From Methanobrevibacter sp. (GTDB lineage: Archaea > Methanobacteriota > Methanobacteria > Methanobacteriales > Methanobacteriaceae), in NCBI GenBank assembly GCA_016838945.1, contig JADLKP010000168.1:1-5155 (forward strand): a DNA stretch of 5,155 bases. Direction: 5' to 3'. The stretch's first letter is position 1. Every line of letters begins with the position of its first letter. Shown here piece by piece: positions 1 to 5,155 of the stretch. The notes under the pieces are model-generated. The model made no database searches, had not been told where the DNA came from, and saw only the letters and a program-made list of their open reading frames with translations. The position numbers and the translations under genes were made by a program.

Positions 1-6
1 ATTTTG

Positions 7-58
7 GAATTTAAAATATTAAAATCAATATAAGTCAAGTTTTAATATTTTTAAATTC
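7..58. repeat. Inverted repeat, 18-base arms with one bulged base
   Basis: The left arm is 7-24 and the right arm 40-58. The reverse complement of the right arm matches the left arm at all 18 bases, with one extra A in the right arm. The 15-nt loop is 25-39. All pairs but one are A/T, so an RNA hairpin would be long but weak. No T run of five or more directly follows it on the + strand, so it is not a typical terminator. It could be the 3' end structure of an upstream transcript, a regulatory site or a chance product of AT richness. Confidence 0.6.
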
Positions 59-158
59 ATTCGGGACCTAATTAAACACGTAAGATATTTTATTTAACTA
101 ATTTTTATAAGGGCTTTGTTAAATTTAATTTCTATTTTAAAGAATTTTAGATGGATTA

Positions 159-176
159 GTTTATATTGATATAAAC
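159..176. repeat. Operator-like palindrome upstream of fni
   Basis: GTTTATAT (159-166) and ATATAAAC (169-176) are perfect reverse complements separated by TG. The size and spacing fit a dimeric helix-turn-helix regulator site, but the regulator is unknown and the site lies about 160 nt before the fni start. TATA-like boxes follow within 60 nt. The palindrome itself is seen directly; its role as an operator is inference. Confidence 0.4.
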
Positions 177-218
177 AATCATAAGGTTTGCTATTTAAAA
201 ACAGTTAATTATTTGGGT

Positions 219-229
219 TTTCTATAAAA
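219..229 (+). promoter_or_regulatory. Candidate distal TATA box for fni
   Basis: TTTCTATAAAA resembles an archaeal TATA box. Transcription would start about 25 nt downstream, near 250, leaving a leader of roughly 85 nt before fni. It is one of several possible boxes in very AT-rich DNA, so the assignment is weak. Confidence 0.25.
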
Positions 230-300
230 CATTTATTATGCTTGCTTTTTTAGGTTCTAACGATGAAATTATTCTAAAATAATTTTAAACTTATTAATTA

Positions 301-308
301 TTTATATT
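301..308 (+). promoter_or_regulatory. Candidate proximal TATA box for fni
   Basis: TTTATATT resembles the methanogen TATA box. With the usual distance of about 25 nt, the transcript would begin near 328-332, only a few bases before the ATG at 334. That would make the mRNA almost leaderless and would place the in-frame TTG at 313 outside the transcript. The competing candidate is the box at 219-229. Confidence 0.35.
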
Positions 309-333
309 ATAATTGAATAGAAAAGTGGAAACA

Positions 334-1383
334 ATGATTTCAGATAGAAAATTAGAACATTTATTAATTTGTAAAAATTATGATGTCAATTATAAGGATA
401 AGACTACAGGCTTTGAAGACATTGAACTCGTTCATAGGGCTTTGCCTGAAGTTCATAAGGAAGAAATTGATATTTCAACTGAAGTTTTTGGAAAGAAACT
501 GGAATCTCCATTATTCATTACAGCTATTACTGGAGGGCATCCTGCTGCAAAGGACATCAATAAGGAATTGGCCACTGTTGCAGAAGACAAGCAGATTGGT
601 TTAGGATTAGGAAGTCAAAGGGCAGCTATTGTTAATCCAGAATTGAGAGACACTTATGATGTTGTGAGAGAATATGCTCCATCAGCACTTGTTTTAGGTA
701 ATATTGGAGCACCACAATCTGATTTGGCGGAGAAAGCAGTTGAAATATTGGACAGTGATATTTTAGCAATTCATTTAAACCCTTTACAGGAAGCGATTCA
801 ACCTGAAGGTGATCTTGATGCAAGAGGCTATATTGATTCAATAGCTGACATCTGCAAAAGCGTAAAGGTTCCTGTTATGGCAAAGGAAACAGGTACAGGT
901 ATTTCTGCTGAAGATGCAAAAACTTTGGAAAAGGCAGGAGTGAGCTTTATTGATGTGGAAGGTGCTGGAGGAACCAGTTGGGCAGCTGTTGAAACTTACC
1001 GTGCAGATGACCGTTATATGGGTGAATTGTTCTGGGATTGGGGAATTCCTACAGCTGTAAGCACTGCGGAAGTTGTCAATTCCGTTGATATTCCAGTGAT
1101 ATCTTCTGGAGGCATTCGTTCAGGTTTAGATGCTGCAAAGGCCATTGCATTAGGTGCAGATGCTGTTGGTATGGCACTTCCTGCACTTAAGGGAGCTTAT
1201 GAAGGACAAGAAGCTTTAGTCCAAATGGTTGAAAGGTTCAATGAATCCTTAAGAATCGCTATGTTTTTAGTTGGGGCTTCCAATATTGAAGAGCTTAAGA
1301 ATTCAAGTCTAGTAATAAAAGGAGAAACTAAGGATTGGCTCGAATCAAGAGGCTTTGATACTAAAGATTATGCAAGGAGATAA
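334..1383 (+). CDS. fni: Type 2 isopentenyl-diphosphate delta-isomerase (FMN-dependent)
   Basis: This enzyme interconverts isopentenyl and dimethylallyl diphosphate in the cytoplasm, using reduced FMN and Mg2+, and so supplies the starter unit for archaeal lipid chains. The 349-residue product has the usual family length and a TIM-barrel pattern. Visible motifs are the N-terminal substrate-binding RKLEH (5-9), ITAITGGHPAA (62-72) and GSQR (93-96) around the flavin, HLNPLQE (147-153) whose Q152 and E153 match the family's catalytic Gln and Mg2+-binding Glu, AKETG (183-187), and the phosphate-binding SSGGIRSG (257-264) with GADAVGMA (274-281). I chose the ATG at 334 because the protein then begins MISDRKLEHL, as family members do; an in-frame TTG at 313 would add seven unconserved residues. 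A weak GTGG at 325-328 is the only ribosome-binding signal. It lies upstream of rnj and idsA and shares its pathway with idsA. Confidence 0.96.
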   Translation: MISDRKLEHLLICKNYDVNYKDKTTGFEDIELVHRALPEVHKEEIDISTEVFGKKLESPLFITAITGGHPAAKDINKELATVAEDKQIGLGLGSQRAAIVNPELRDTYDVVREYAPSALVLGNIGAPQSDLAEKAVEILDSDILAIHLNPLQEAIQPEGDLDARGYIDSIADICKSVKVPVMAKETGTGISAEDAKTLEKAGVSFIDVEGAGGTSWAAVETYRADDRYMGELFWDWGIPTAVSTAEVVNSVDIPVISSGGIRSGLDAAKAIALGADAVGMALPALKGAYEGQEALVQMVERFNESLRIAMFLVGASNIEELKNSSLVIKGETKDWLESRGFDTKDYARR

Positions 1384-1386
1384 TTC

Positions 1387-1424
1387 TATTTTTTAATTTA
1401 AGAGTTTTTACTTTTATTTTTATG
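1387..1424 (+). terminator. Probable oligo-T terminator after fni
   Basis: Starting six bases after the fni stop there are T runs at 1389-1394, 1405-1409 and 1417-1421. Archaeal RNA polymerase terminates at such U-rich tracts without needing a hairpin. This suggests fni can end as its own transcript, although partial readthrough into rnj is possible. Confidence 0.5.
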
Positions 1425-1478
1425 TATTTAGGATATTTTGCACTTTATTATTAGAAATAAAAATTTCAAAATATTATT

Positions 1479-1493
1479 CAAAATAAATATTTT
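1479..1493 (+). promoter_or_regulatory. Candidate TATA box for rnj
   Basis: An A-rich lead (CAAAA) runs into ATAAATATTTT, giving a BRE/TATA-like arrangement. The expected start about 25 nt downstream falls near the two G bases at 1510-1511. That would leave a leader of about 24 nt, just enough to contain the ribosome binding site. Confidence 0.4.
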
Positions 1494-1522
1494 ACACTCA
1501 TTATTTTACGGAAAAAACAAAA

Positions 1523-1528
1523 AGGAGG
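1523..1528 (+). promoter_or_regulatory. Strong Shine-Dalgarno site for rnj
   Basis: AGGAGG lies six bases before the ATG at 1535 and is one of the two strongest ribosome binding sites in the window. It fixes that start. An ATG at 1529-1531 in the same frame is followed at once by TAA (1532-1534) and touches the site, so it cannot be the gene start. Confidence 0.85.
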
Positions 1529-1534
1529 ATGTAA

Positions 1535-2881
1535 ATGACTGTAGAAGTTATTGCAATTGGTGGATATGAAGAAGTAGGAAAGAATATGACTGCAGTTAAA
1601 GTAGGAGAAGATGTGGTCATATTTGATATGGGTATCCACTTAGACAGAATCAGTATTCACGAAGATACAGATATAGACAGAATGCATAGTTTGGATTTAA
1701 TCGAAAGGGGAATTATTCCTGATGACACCATCATGAAGGATGTGGATGGAAAGGTAAAAGGAATAGTCTTTTCACACGGTCACTTGGACCACATAGGTGC
1801 TGTGGCTAAATTGGCTCACAGATATGATGCACCGATCATCGGTACTCCATATACTACTGCACTCATTGAAAAACAAATTAAGGGGGAACGTAAATTCAAG
1901 GTAAACAATCCTATCAGGCCGCTTAATCCTGGAAGCAAGATCAAGTTGTCCAAGGACATTACCTTAGAGTTTGTACAGTCCACTCACAGTATTCCTCAAG
2001 CAGTGTTCCCTGTATTGCATACAAATGAAGGAATTATCGTTTATGCTTTGGACTTTAAGTTTGACAATCACCAAAAGGTCTCCCCGCCACCGGATTACAA
2101 CAGGCTTAGGGAATTAGGTAGGAAAGGTGTATTGGCTCTTATCGTAGAGACTACCAATGCAATCAATTATACCGAGACAAGAACCTACTCTGAAAAGGTA
2201 GCAAGAATCATCTTGGAAGACTTGATGAGAGAACCTTTAAAGGCGAAAGAAGGTATGATCGTCACTACTTTCTCATCACATATTGAAAGGATTCAAACCA
2301 TTGCCGACATTGCGAAGGACAGTGATAGGGAAATTCTCTTGTTAGGACGTTCCATGGAAAGGTTCTGTGGCATAGCACAAAACTTGGGAATTTTGAAATT
2401 GCCTTCAAACGCTTATGTTTATGGATCTCCAAAAGCTGTAAACAAGGCACTTATGAAAGCTGAAGATGATAGGGACAAGTTCTTGCTTGTAACCACTGGT
2501 CACCAAGGTGAACCTGATGCATTGCTTCCAAGAATCGCAAGTGGAAGAACCCCATTCAATGTCAAGAGAGGGGATAATGTAATTTTCTCTGCACCTATCA
2601 TTCCAAATCCAACCAATGCTGCAAACAGGCATATTCTTGAGTCTAAATTGAAATCCAATGGTGCAAGGATTTATGCAAATGCACACGTTTCAGGACACGC
2701 AGGTCGTGAAGACCATAGGGATTTCCTAAGAATGCTCAGACCTAAGCACATCATACCTGCTCACGGTGAGTTGGAAATGTTGGTTGCTTATGGGGAACTT
2801 GCAGAAGAGGAAGGATACAGAATAGGAAACAATATTCACATTTTAAGAAATGCTCAAGCTCAAGTATTTAATGGCCATTAG
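1535..2881 (+). CDS. rnj: Archaeal ribonuclease J (metallo-beta-lactamase / beta-CASP)
   Basis: This is a zinc-dependent nuclease of the beta-CASP family; archaeal RNase J is known as a 5'-to-3' exoribonuclease in cytoplasmic RNA turnover. The 448-residue product shows the metallo-beta-lactamase motif HGHLDH (81-86; H81, H83, D85, H86), then H151 in STHSIP, D173 in ALDFKFD, and H410 in PAHGE as the further metal ligands. The beta-CASP insert includes VETTN (204-208), FSSH (246-249) and VSGHA (385-389). It is about 100 residues shorter than bacterial RNase J and ends soon after the PAHGE strand, so the bacterial C-terminal domain is missing, as is normal in archaea. All core catalytic residues are present. 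The ATG follows a strong AGGAGG. It sits between two isoprenoid genes with no obvious functional link. Other beta-CASP proteins (KH-domain CPSF types) are excluded by the lack of KH domains and by the length. Confidence 0.93.
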   Translation: MTVEVIAIGGYEEVGKNMTAVKVGEDVVIFDMGIHLDRISIHEDTDIDRMHSLDLIERGIIPDDTIMKDVDGKVKGIVFSHGHLDHIGAVAKLAHRYDAPIIGTPYTTALIEKQIKGERKFKVNNPIRPLNPGSKIKLSKDITLEFVQSTHSIPQAVFPVLHTNEGIIVYALDFKFDNHQKVSPPPDYNRLRELGRKGVLALIVETTNAINYTETRTYSEKVARIILEDLMREPLKAKEGMIVTTFSSHIERIQTIADIAKDSDREILLLGRSMERFCGIAQNLGILKLPSNAYVYGSPKAVNKALMKAEDDRDKFLLVTTGHQGEPDALLPRIASGRTPFNVKRGDNVIFSAPIIPNPTNAANRHILESKLKSNGARIYANAHVSGHAGREDHRDFLRMLRPKHIIPAHGELEMLVAYGELAEEEGYRIGNNIHILRNAQAQVFNGH

Positions 2882-3003
2882 TTAATTTATTTAACTCTTT
2901 GCCCTTATTAATTGAGTTTCTTTATAAAAATTAATCATTATTATTTAAATTGCAATTAAGTATTTAATCAAGTTTTAATATATATTAGTGTAGAGGAATA
3001 ATT
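2882..3003 (+). promoter_or_regulatory. idsA: rnj-idsA spacer with candidate idsA promoter elements
   Basis: The longest T run in this 122-nt spacer is four, so it has no oligo-T terminator and rnj transcripts may run into idsA. A weak six-pair hairpin (2880-2896) overlaps the rnj stop. TATA-like boxes are TTTATAAA (2921-2928) and ATTTAAAT (about 2942-2949), which would give leaders of roughly 50 and 30 nt. A further TTTAATATATA (2974-2984) lies too close to the start unless the message is leaderless. GAGG at 2993-2996 is a moderate ribosome binding site seven bases before the ATG at 3004. Confidence 0.4.
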
Positions 3004-3999
3004 ATGTCTGATGTTACTGATGTCTTAAAACAATATTCTCAAGATGTTGTAAAAACCATTGAAGAAAACCTTAGTTCTATTGAACCACAGAATTTACAGG
3101 ACGCTTGTATTTATTTAACCAGAGCTGGCGGAAAAATGCTCAGACCAGCACTTACTTTAATTTCTGCAGAAGCAGTTGGAGGAAAAAAGGAAGATGCACT
3201 TAAAACTGCTGCTGCTTTAGAGCTTATTCATACTTTTTCACTTATTCATGATGATATCATGGATGATGATGACATGAGAAGAGGAATGCCTTCAGTACAT
3301 AAGGTATGGGATGAACCTGTAGCTATTTTAGCAGGAGATACCCTATTCTCAAAGGCATTTGAAATGGTAATTTCATCCAAGGAAGAAGACGCTCATCCTG
3401 AAAACGTTGCAGATGCATTGGCTACCGTAGCAGATGCATGTGTAAAGATCTGTGAAGGACAAGCTTCCGATATGAATTTTGAAGGAAACTTCGATGTCAA
3501 GGAAGACGAGTACTCTGAAATGATCTTTAAGAAAACCGGTGCACTTATTGCAGCTGCAACCAAAGCAGGAGCTATTATGGGTGGAGCAGATGACGAAACT
3601 GTCAATGCATTATATGAATATGGTCGTATGATTGGTACCGCTTTCCAAATCCAAGATGACTATTTGGATGTCGTCAGTGATGAAAAGGACCTTGGCAAAC
3701 CTGTAGGCAGTGACATTGCCAAAGGTAAAATGACTCTCATGGTTGTAAAGGCATTGGCGGAATCTGAAGGGGAAGATCATGAAAGATTGCTAGAAATCTT
3801 AAAAGAAGAGAATTCTTCACAAGCGAATATTGATGAAGCTATTGATTTATTCAATAAATATGGCTCCATTGAATATGCTCACAATCTCGCTTTAGAAAAC
3901 GTTGATGGTGCTAAGAAAGTACTTGAAATATTACCTGACAGTGAAGCTAAAAGCATGTTAATTGCTTTAGCAGATTTCGTAATAGATAGGTCTTCTTAG
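3004..3999 (+). CDS. idsA: Short-chain isoprenyl diphosphate synthase (FPP/GGPP synthase)
   Basis: This enzyme condenses DMAPP with successive IPP units to give farnesyl and geranylgeranyl diphosphate, which feed archaeal ether-lipid synthesis. The 331-residue, all-alpha trans-prenyltransferase has GGKMLRP (42-48) for IPP binding, the first aspartate-rich motif DDIMD (83-87) followed by RR (92-93), KT (177-178), FQIQDD (214-219), the second motif DDYLD (218-222) and K232. Phe78 is five residues before the first motif and Ser79 four before; an aromatic residue at minus 5 limits chain length in archaeal GGPP synthases, so C15-C20 products are expected rather than longer ones. The exact product mix is inferred; Methanobacteriales IdsA is known as bifunctional. 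It uses the DMAPP and IPP balanced by fni upstream. The start is the ATG preceded by GAGG. A longer-chain (polyprenyl) synthase is less likely. Confidence 0.95.
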   Translation: MSDVTDVLKQYSQDVVKTIEENLSSIEPQNLQDACIYLTRAGGKMLRPALTLISAEAVGGKKEDALKTAAALELIHTFSLIHDDIMDDDDMRRGMPSVHKVWDEPVAILAGDTLFSKAFEMVISSKEEDAHPENVADALATVADACVKICEGQASDMNFEGNFDVKEDEYSEMIFKKTGALIAAATKAGAIMGGADDETVNALYEYGRMIGTAFQIQDDYLDVVSDEKDLGKPVGSDIAKGKMTLMVVKALAESEGEDHERLLEILKEENSSQANIDEAIDLFNKYGSIEYAHNLALENVDGAKKVLEILPDSEAKSMLIALADFVIDRSS

Positions 4000-4030
4000 A
4001 TTTTATCTATTTTTTCTATTTTTATTTTTC

Positions 4031-4080
4031 TTATTTTTCTTATTCTATTTTTACTTTATTTTTCTTATTCTATTTTTACT
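4031..4080 (+). repeat. Perfect 25-nt tandem direct repeat
   Basis: Bases 4031-4055 and 4056-4080 are identical, and the next eight bases (4081-4088) begin a third copy before diverging. Each unit has two T5 runs and contains no G. It probably arose by replication slippage in the T-rich tract. Its number of copies may vary between strains. Confidence 0.9.
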
Positions 4081-4145
4081 TTATTTTTATCTTTTTTTTA
4101 TTTTTCTTATTTTTATTATTCTATTTTTTATTCATTTTAATCTAA

Positions 4146-4185
4146 TTTACTTAATTTTTATCTAGTTTAACTTATTTTTATCTAT
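4146..4185 (+). repeat. Degenerate 20-nt tandem repeat
   Basis: Bases 4146-4165 and 4166-4185 agree at 16 of 20 positions, and both contain ATTTTTATCTA in the same place (4154-4164 and 4174-4184). This is an older-looking duplication in the same T-rich terminator region. Confidence 0.55.
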
Positions 4186-4217
4186 TTTTGCCCTAATTTT
4201 AGCTATTTTTTAAGTTA

Positions 4218-4230
4218 AGTTTATAAATAA
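4218..4230 (+). promoter_or_regulatory. TATA box of the secreted-protein gene
   Basis: AGTTTATAAATAA is the best TATA-box match in the window and follows the T-rich terminator. Transcription would start near 4248-4252, giving a leader of about 55 nt that contains the GGGGAGG ribosome binding site. This makes the downstream gene an independent transcription unit. Confidence 0.6.
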
Positions 4231-4293
4231 TTTAAATTAAATTAATAATTATAATAAACTAAATTATTACTGGTTTTTAAAAAATTAGTTAAT

Positions 4294-4300
4294 GGGGAGG
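4294..4300 (+). promoter_or_regulatory. Strong Shine-Dalgarno site deciding a GTG start
   Basis: GGGGAGG is followed after five bases by GTG at 4306. An ATG at 4304-4306 overlaps that GTG by one base but opens a different frame that stops after three codons (ATG TGG ATT TAA). The GTG is therefore the functional start even though an ATG lies two bases upstream of it. Confidence 0.75.
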
Positions 4301-4305
4301 TTTAT

Positions 4306-5076
4306 GTGGATTTAAGACGTATATTATTGGTTTTGCTAGTAATTGCTGTGGTTTTGTCCTGTTCATTCTTTTTATTGAATTTTGATGATTCAGTTCATTA
4401 CAACAGAGTGGGATTGACAAACACATCTAGTATTGAAGTACCAGTAAGTGATGAATCTACAAATACAGTAGTTAATGGTGGGATTCATCTTATAAATGAT
4501 ACTAAACATGATTTAATTGTGATGTATTTCAATAGTGAAGAAGGAAATCAGGTTGCAGCTGTTGAATTGGAGTATATCCGAAACGAATTTGCTGCAAATT
4601 CAGTTCAGGAAACATTAGGCAATCAGACAATTTGGCACAATGAAGAGAACGATACTTATATGGCATTCATTGGAAACTATGTCACTCATGACAATATCTT
4701 GATCATTTGTAAAGATCCTGAGATATTGGAGCATATGATTGCTTCTGCTAGATATAATTATTTCAATGAAGAAACAAATACTACAGAAACATTCAATGAT
4801 TCCAATCAAAGTGCTGTAAACACTACAACTAATTCCAGTGGAACTACCACTTTAGATAGTACCGGTACAGGTCAATCTGGCTCTTCAAGCAATGTACCTG
4901 AAGGTTACTATTGGTCTGGACAAGATGCTGATTATATTAGGGAATATGATGATGCAAATGGTATTCACCATATAGATCGTCTACATGGTAATAATGAATC
5001 TATCGATACTCAAAACGATAAGCATTGGACCAATGGAGTAGAAGATACAGAAGCATACCATCAAGATTTTAATTAA
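4306..5076 (+). CDS. Membrane-anchored secreted protein of unknown function, sequon-rich
   Basis: I do not recognise this 256-residue protein. Residues 1-5 (MDLRR) are followed by a hydrophobic segment at about 6-25, which fits an N-terminal anchor or signal sequence with the rest outside the cell. Cys19 in VLSC meets a loose lipobox, but hydrophobic residues continue after it, so a lipoprotein is less likely. Residues about 55-152 look like a mixed alpha/beta domain, with strands such as DLIVMYF and NILIICKD. Residues about 154-197 form a Ser/Thr/Asn/Gly-rich linker. The tail (198-256) is rich in aromatic residues, Asp and His (H221, H222, H227, H240, H252). Ten N-X-S/T sequons (N39, N64, N106, N115, N158, N164, N167, N172, N176, N230) suggest N-glycosylation at the cell surface. 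It begins with GTG after a strong GGGGAGG. It has its own promoter and no evident link to the isoprenoid genes. Confidence 0.85.
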   Translation: MDLRRILLVLLVIAVVLSCSFFLLNFDDSVHYNRVGLTNTSSIEVPVSDESTNTVVNGGIHLINDTKHDLIVMYFNSEEGNQVAAVELEYIRNEFAANSVQETLGNQTIWHNEENDTYMAFIGNYVTHDNILIICKDPEILEHMIASARYNYFNEETNTTETFNDSNQSAVNTTTNSSGTTTLDSTGTGQSGSSSNVPEGYYWSGQDADYIREYDDANGIHHIDRLHGNNESIDTQNDKHWTNGVEDTEAYHQDFN

Positions 5077-5155
5077 TTTTTCTTCTTTTTCTTTTTTTAT
5101 TTTATTTTAGTCTATTTAATTTAATATTATTCTATTTTAATTTATTTTTATTTCA
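5077..5155 (+). terminator. T-rich terminator after the secreted-protein gene
   Basis: Directly after the TAA stop there is a pyrimidine-rich stretch with T runs of five to seven (up to about 5100), then further T-rich sequence to the window edge. The first G lies at 5110. It resembles the tract after idsA and should end transcription without a hairpin. Confidence 0.6.

Larger units (their letters stand above)
1..333. other. Non-coding AT-rich region upstream of fni
   Basis: I see no gene here. No reading frame of useful length with a ribosome binding site exists on either strand, and there is no tRNA-like or rRNA-like sequence. It holds an imperfect long inverted repeat (7-58), an 18-nt palindrome (159-176), a weak A/T-only hairpin (266-285, arms of 8 bases, loop of 4) and several TATA-like boxes. 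It could contain the end of an upstream transcript and the promoter region of fni. Confidence 0.7.
4001..4216 (+). terminator. Very long T-rich terminator region after idsA
   Basis: More than a dozen runs of five or more T lie here, the longest of eight at 4092-4099, beginning right after the idsA stop. No G occurs on the + strand from 4000 to 4164. Archaeal termination needs U-rich tracts, so this should act as a strong multi-site terminator separating idsA from the next gene. It contains a perfect 25-nt tandem duplication and a weaker 20-nt one. No gene is visible between 4000 and 4305. Confidence 0.75.

Noticed and set aside
238..282. 14-codon reading frame (MLAFLGSNDEIILK) upstream of fni as a leader peptide
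   Set aside because: It has no ribosome binding site, no attenuator-like pattern of codons and no strong hairpin after it; short frames like this are expected by chance.
266..285. A/T-only hairpin with eight-base arms and a 4-nt loop before fni
   Set aside because: It has no G/C pair, so it would be unstable; such stems are frequent in DNA of this composition.
632..841. Open frame on the - strand inside fni
   Set aside because: It lies opposite a well-supported conserved enzyme gene, has no recognisable domain and is best explained as a shadow of the coding strand.
1529..1534. Start-stop element ATG-TAA directly before the rnj ATG
   Set aside because: It touches the ribosome binding site with no spacing, so initiation there is unlikely; most probably chance sequence between the site and the real start.
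2265..2686. Two overlapping - strand open frames inside rnj
   Set aside because: Both lie opposite the conserved RNase J frame, show Cys/Trp-rich unnatural composition and have no domain.
4001..4216. T-rich repeat region as a CRISPR array or replication origin
   Set aside because: The repeats are directly adjacent with no unique spacers, and there is no origin-binding-type motif or cdc6/orc1 gene; slippage in a terminator explains it.
4324..4362. Lipoprotein signal (Cys19 lipobox) in the secreted protein
   Set aside because: The hydrophobic stretch continues past Cys19 to about residue 25, unlike a lipoprotein, where the polar mature part begins soon after the Cys; a plain membrane anchor fits better.

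Overview
The window looks like chromosomal DNA of a methanogenic archaeon of the order Methanobacteriales, most likely Methanobrevibacter or a close relative. The reasons are the very AT-rich composition, A/T-only intergenic stretches with TATA-type promoters, GGAGG-type ribosome binding sites, oligo-T transcription ends, and the gene run fni - rnj - idsA, which I recall as a Methanobacteriales arrangement. The genus is inferred, not proven by any marker gene.

Layout, all genes on the + strand: 1-333 is AT-rich non-coding DNA with two inverted repeats and candidate promoter elements; 334-1383 is fni, type 2 isopentenyl-diphosphate isomerase; 1384-1534 is a spacer with three T runs, then a TATA-like box and a strong ribosome binding site; 1535-2881 is an archaeal RNase J; 2882-3003 is a spacer without any T run of five or more; 3004-3999 is idsA, a short-chain isoprenyl diphosphate synthase; 4000-4305 is a highly T-rich, initially G-free stretch with tandem repeats, followed by a good TATA box; 4306-5076 is a membrane-anchored, sequon-rich secreted protein that I do not recognise; 5077-5155 is another T-rich tail.

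The two isoprenoid genes work in sequence. Fni interconverts IPP and DMAPP, and IdsA condenses them to FPP/GGPP, the precursor of the isoprenoid chains of archaeal membrane lipids. RNase J, an RNA-decay exonuclease, sits between them without an obvious biochemical link. The last gene appears to be a separate transcription unit, with its own promoter and a long T-rich terminator region before it.

I found no mobile element, CRISPR array, RNA gene or convincing undescribed system. The items most worth a second look are the 165-nt G-free tract with its perfect 25-nt tandem duplication, the palindrome and the large inverted repeat upstream of fni, and the sequon-rich surface protein.
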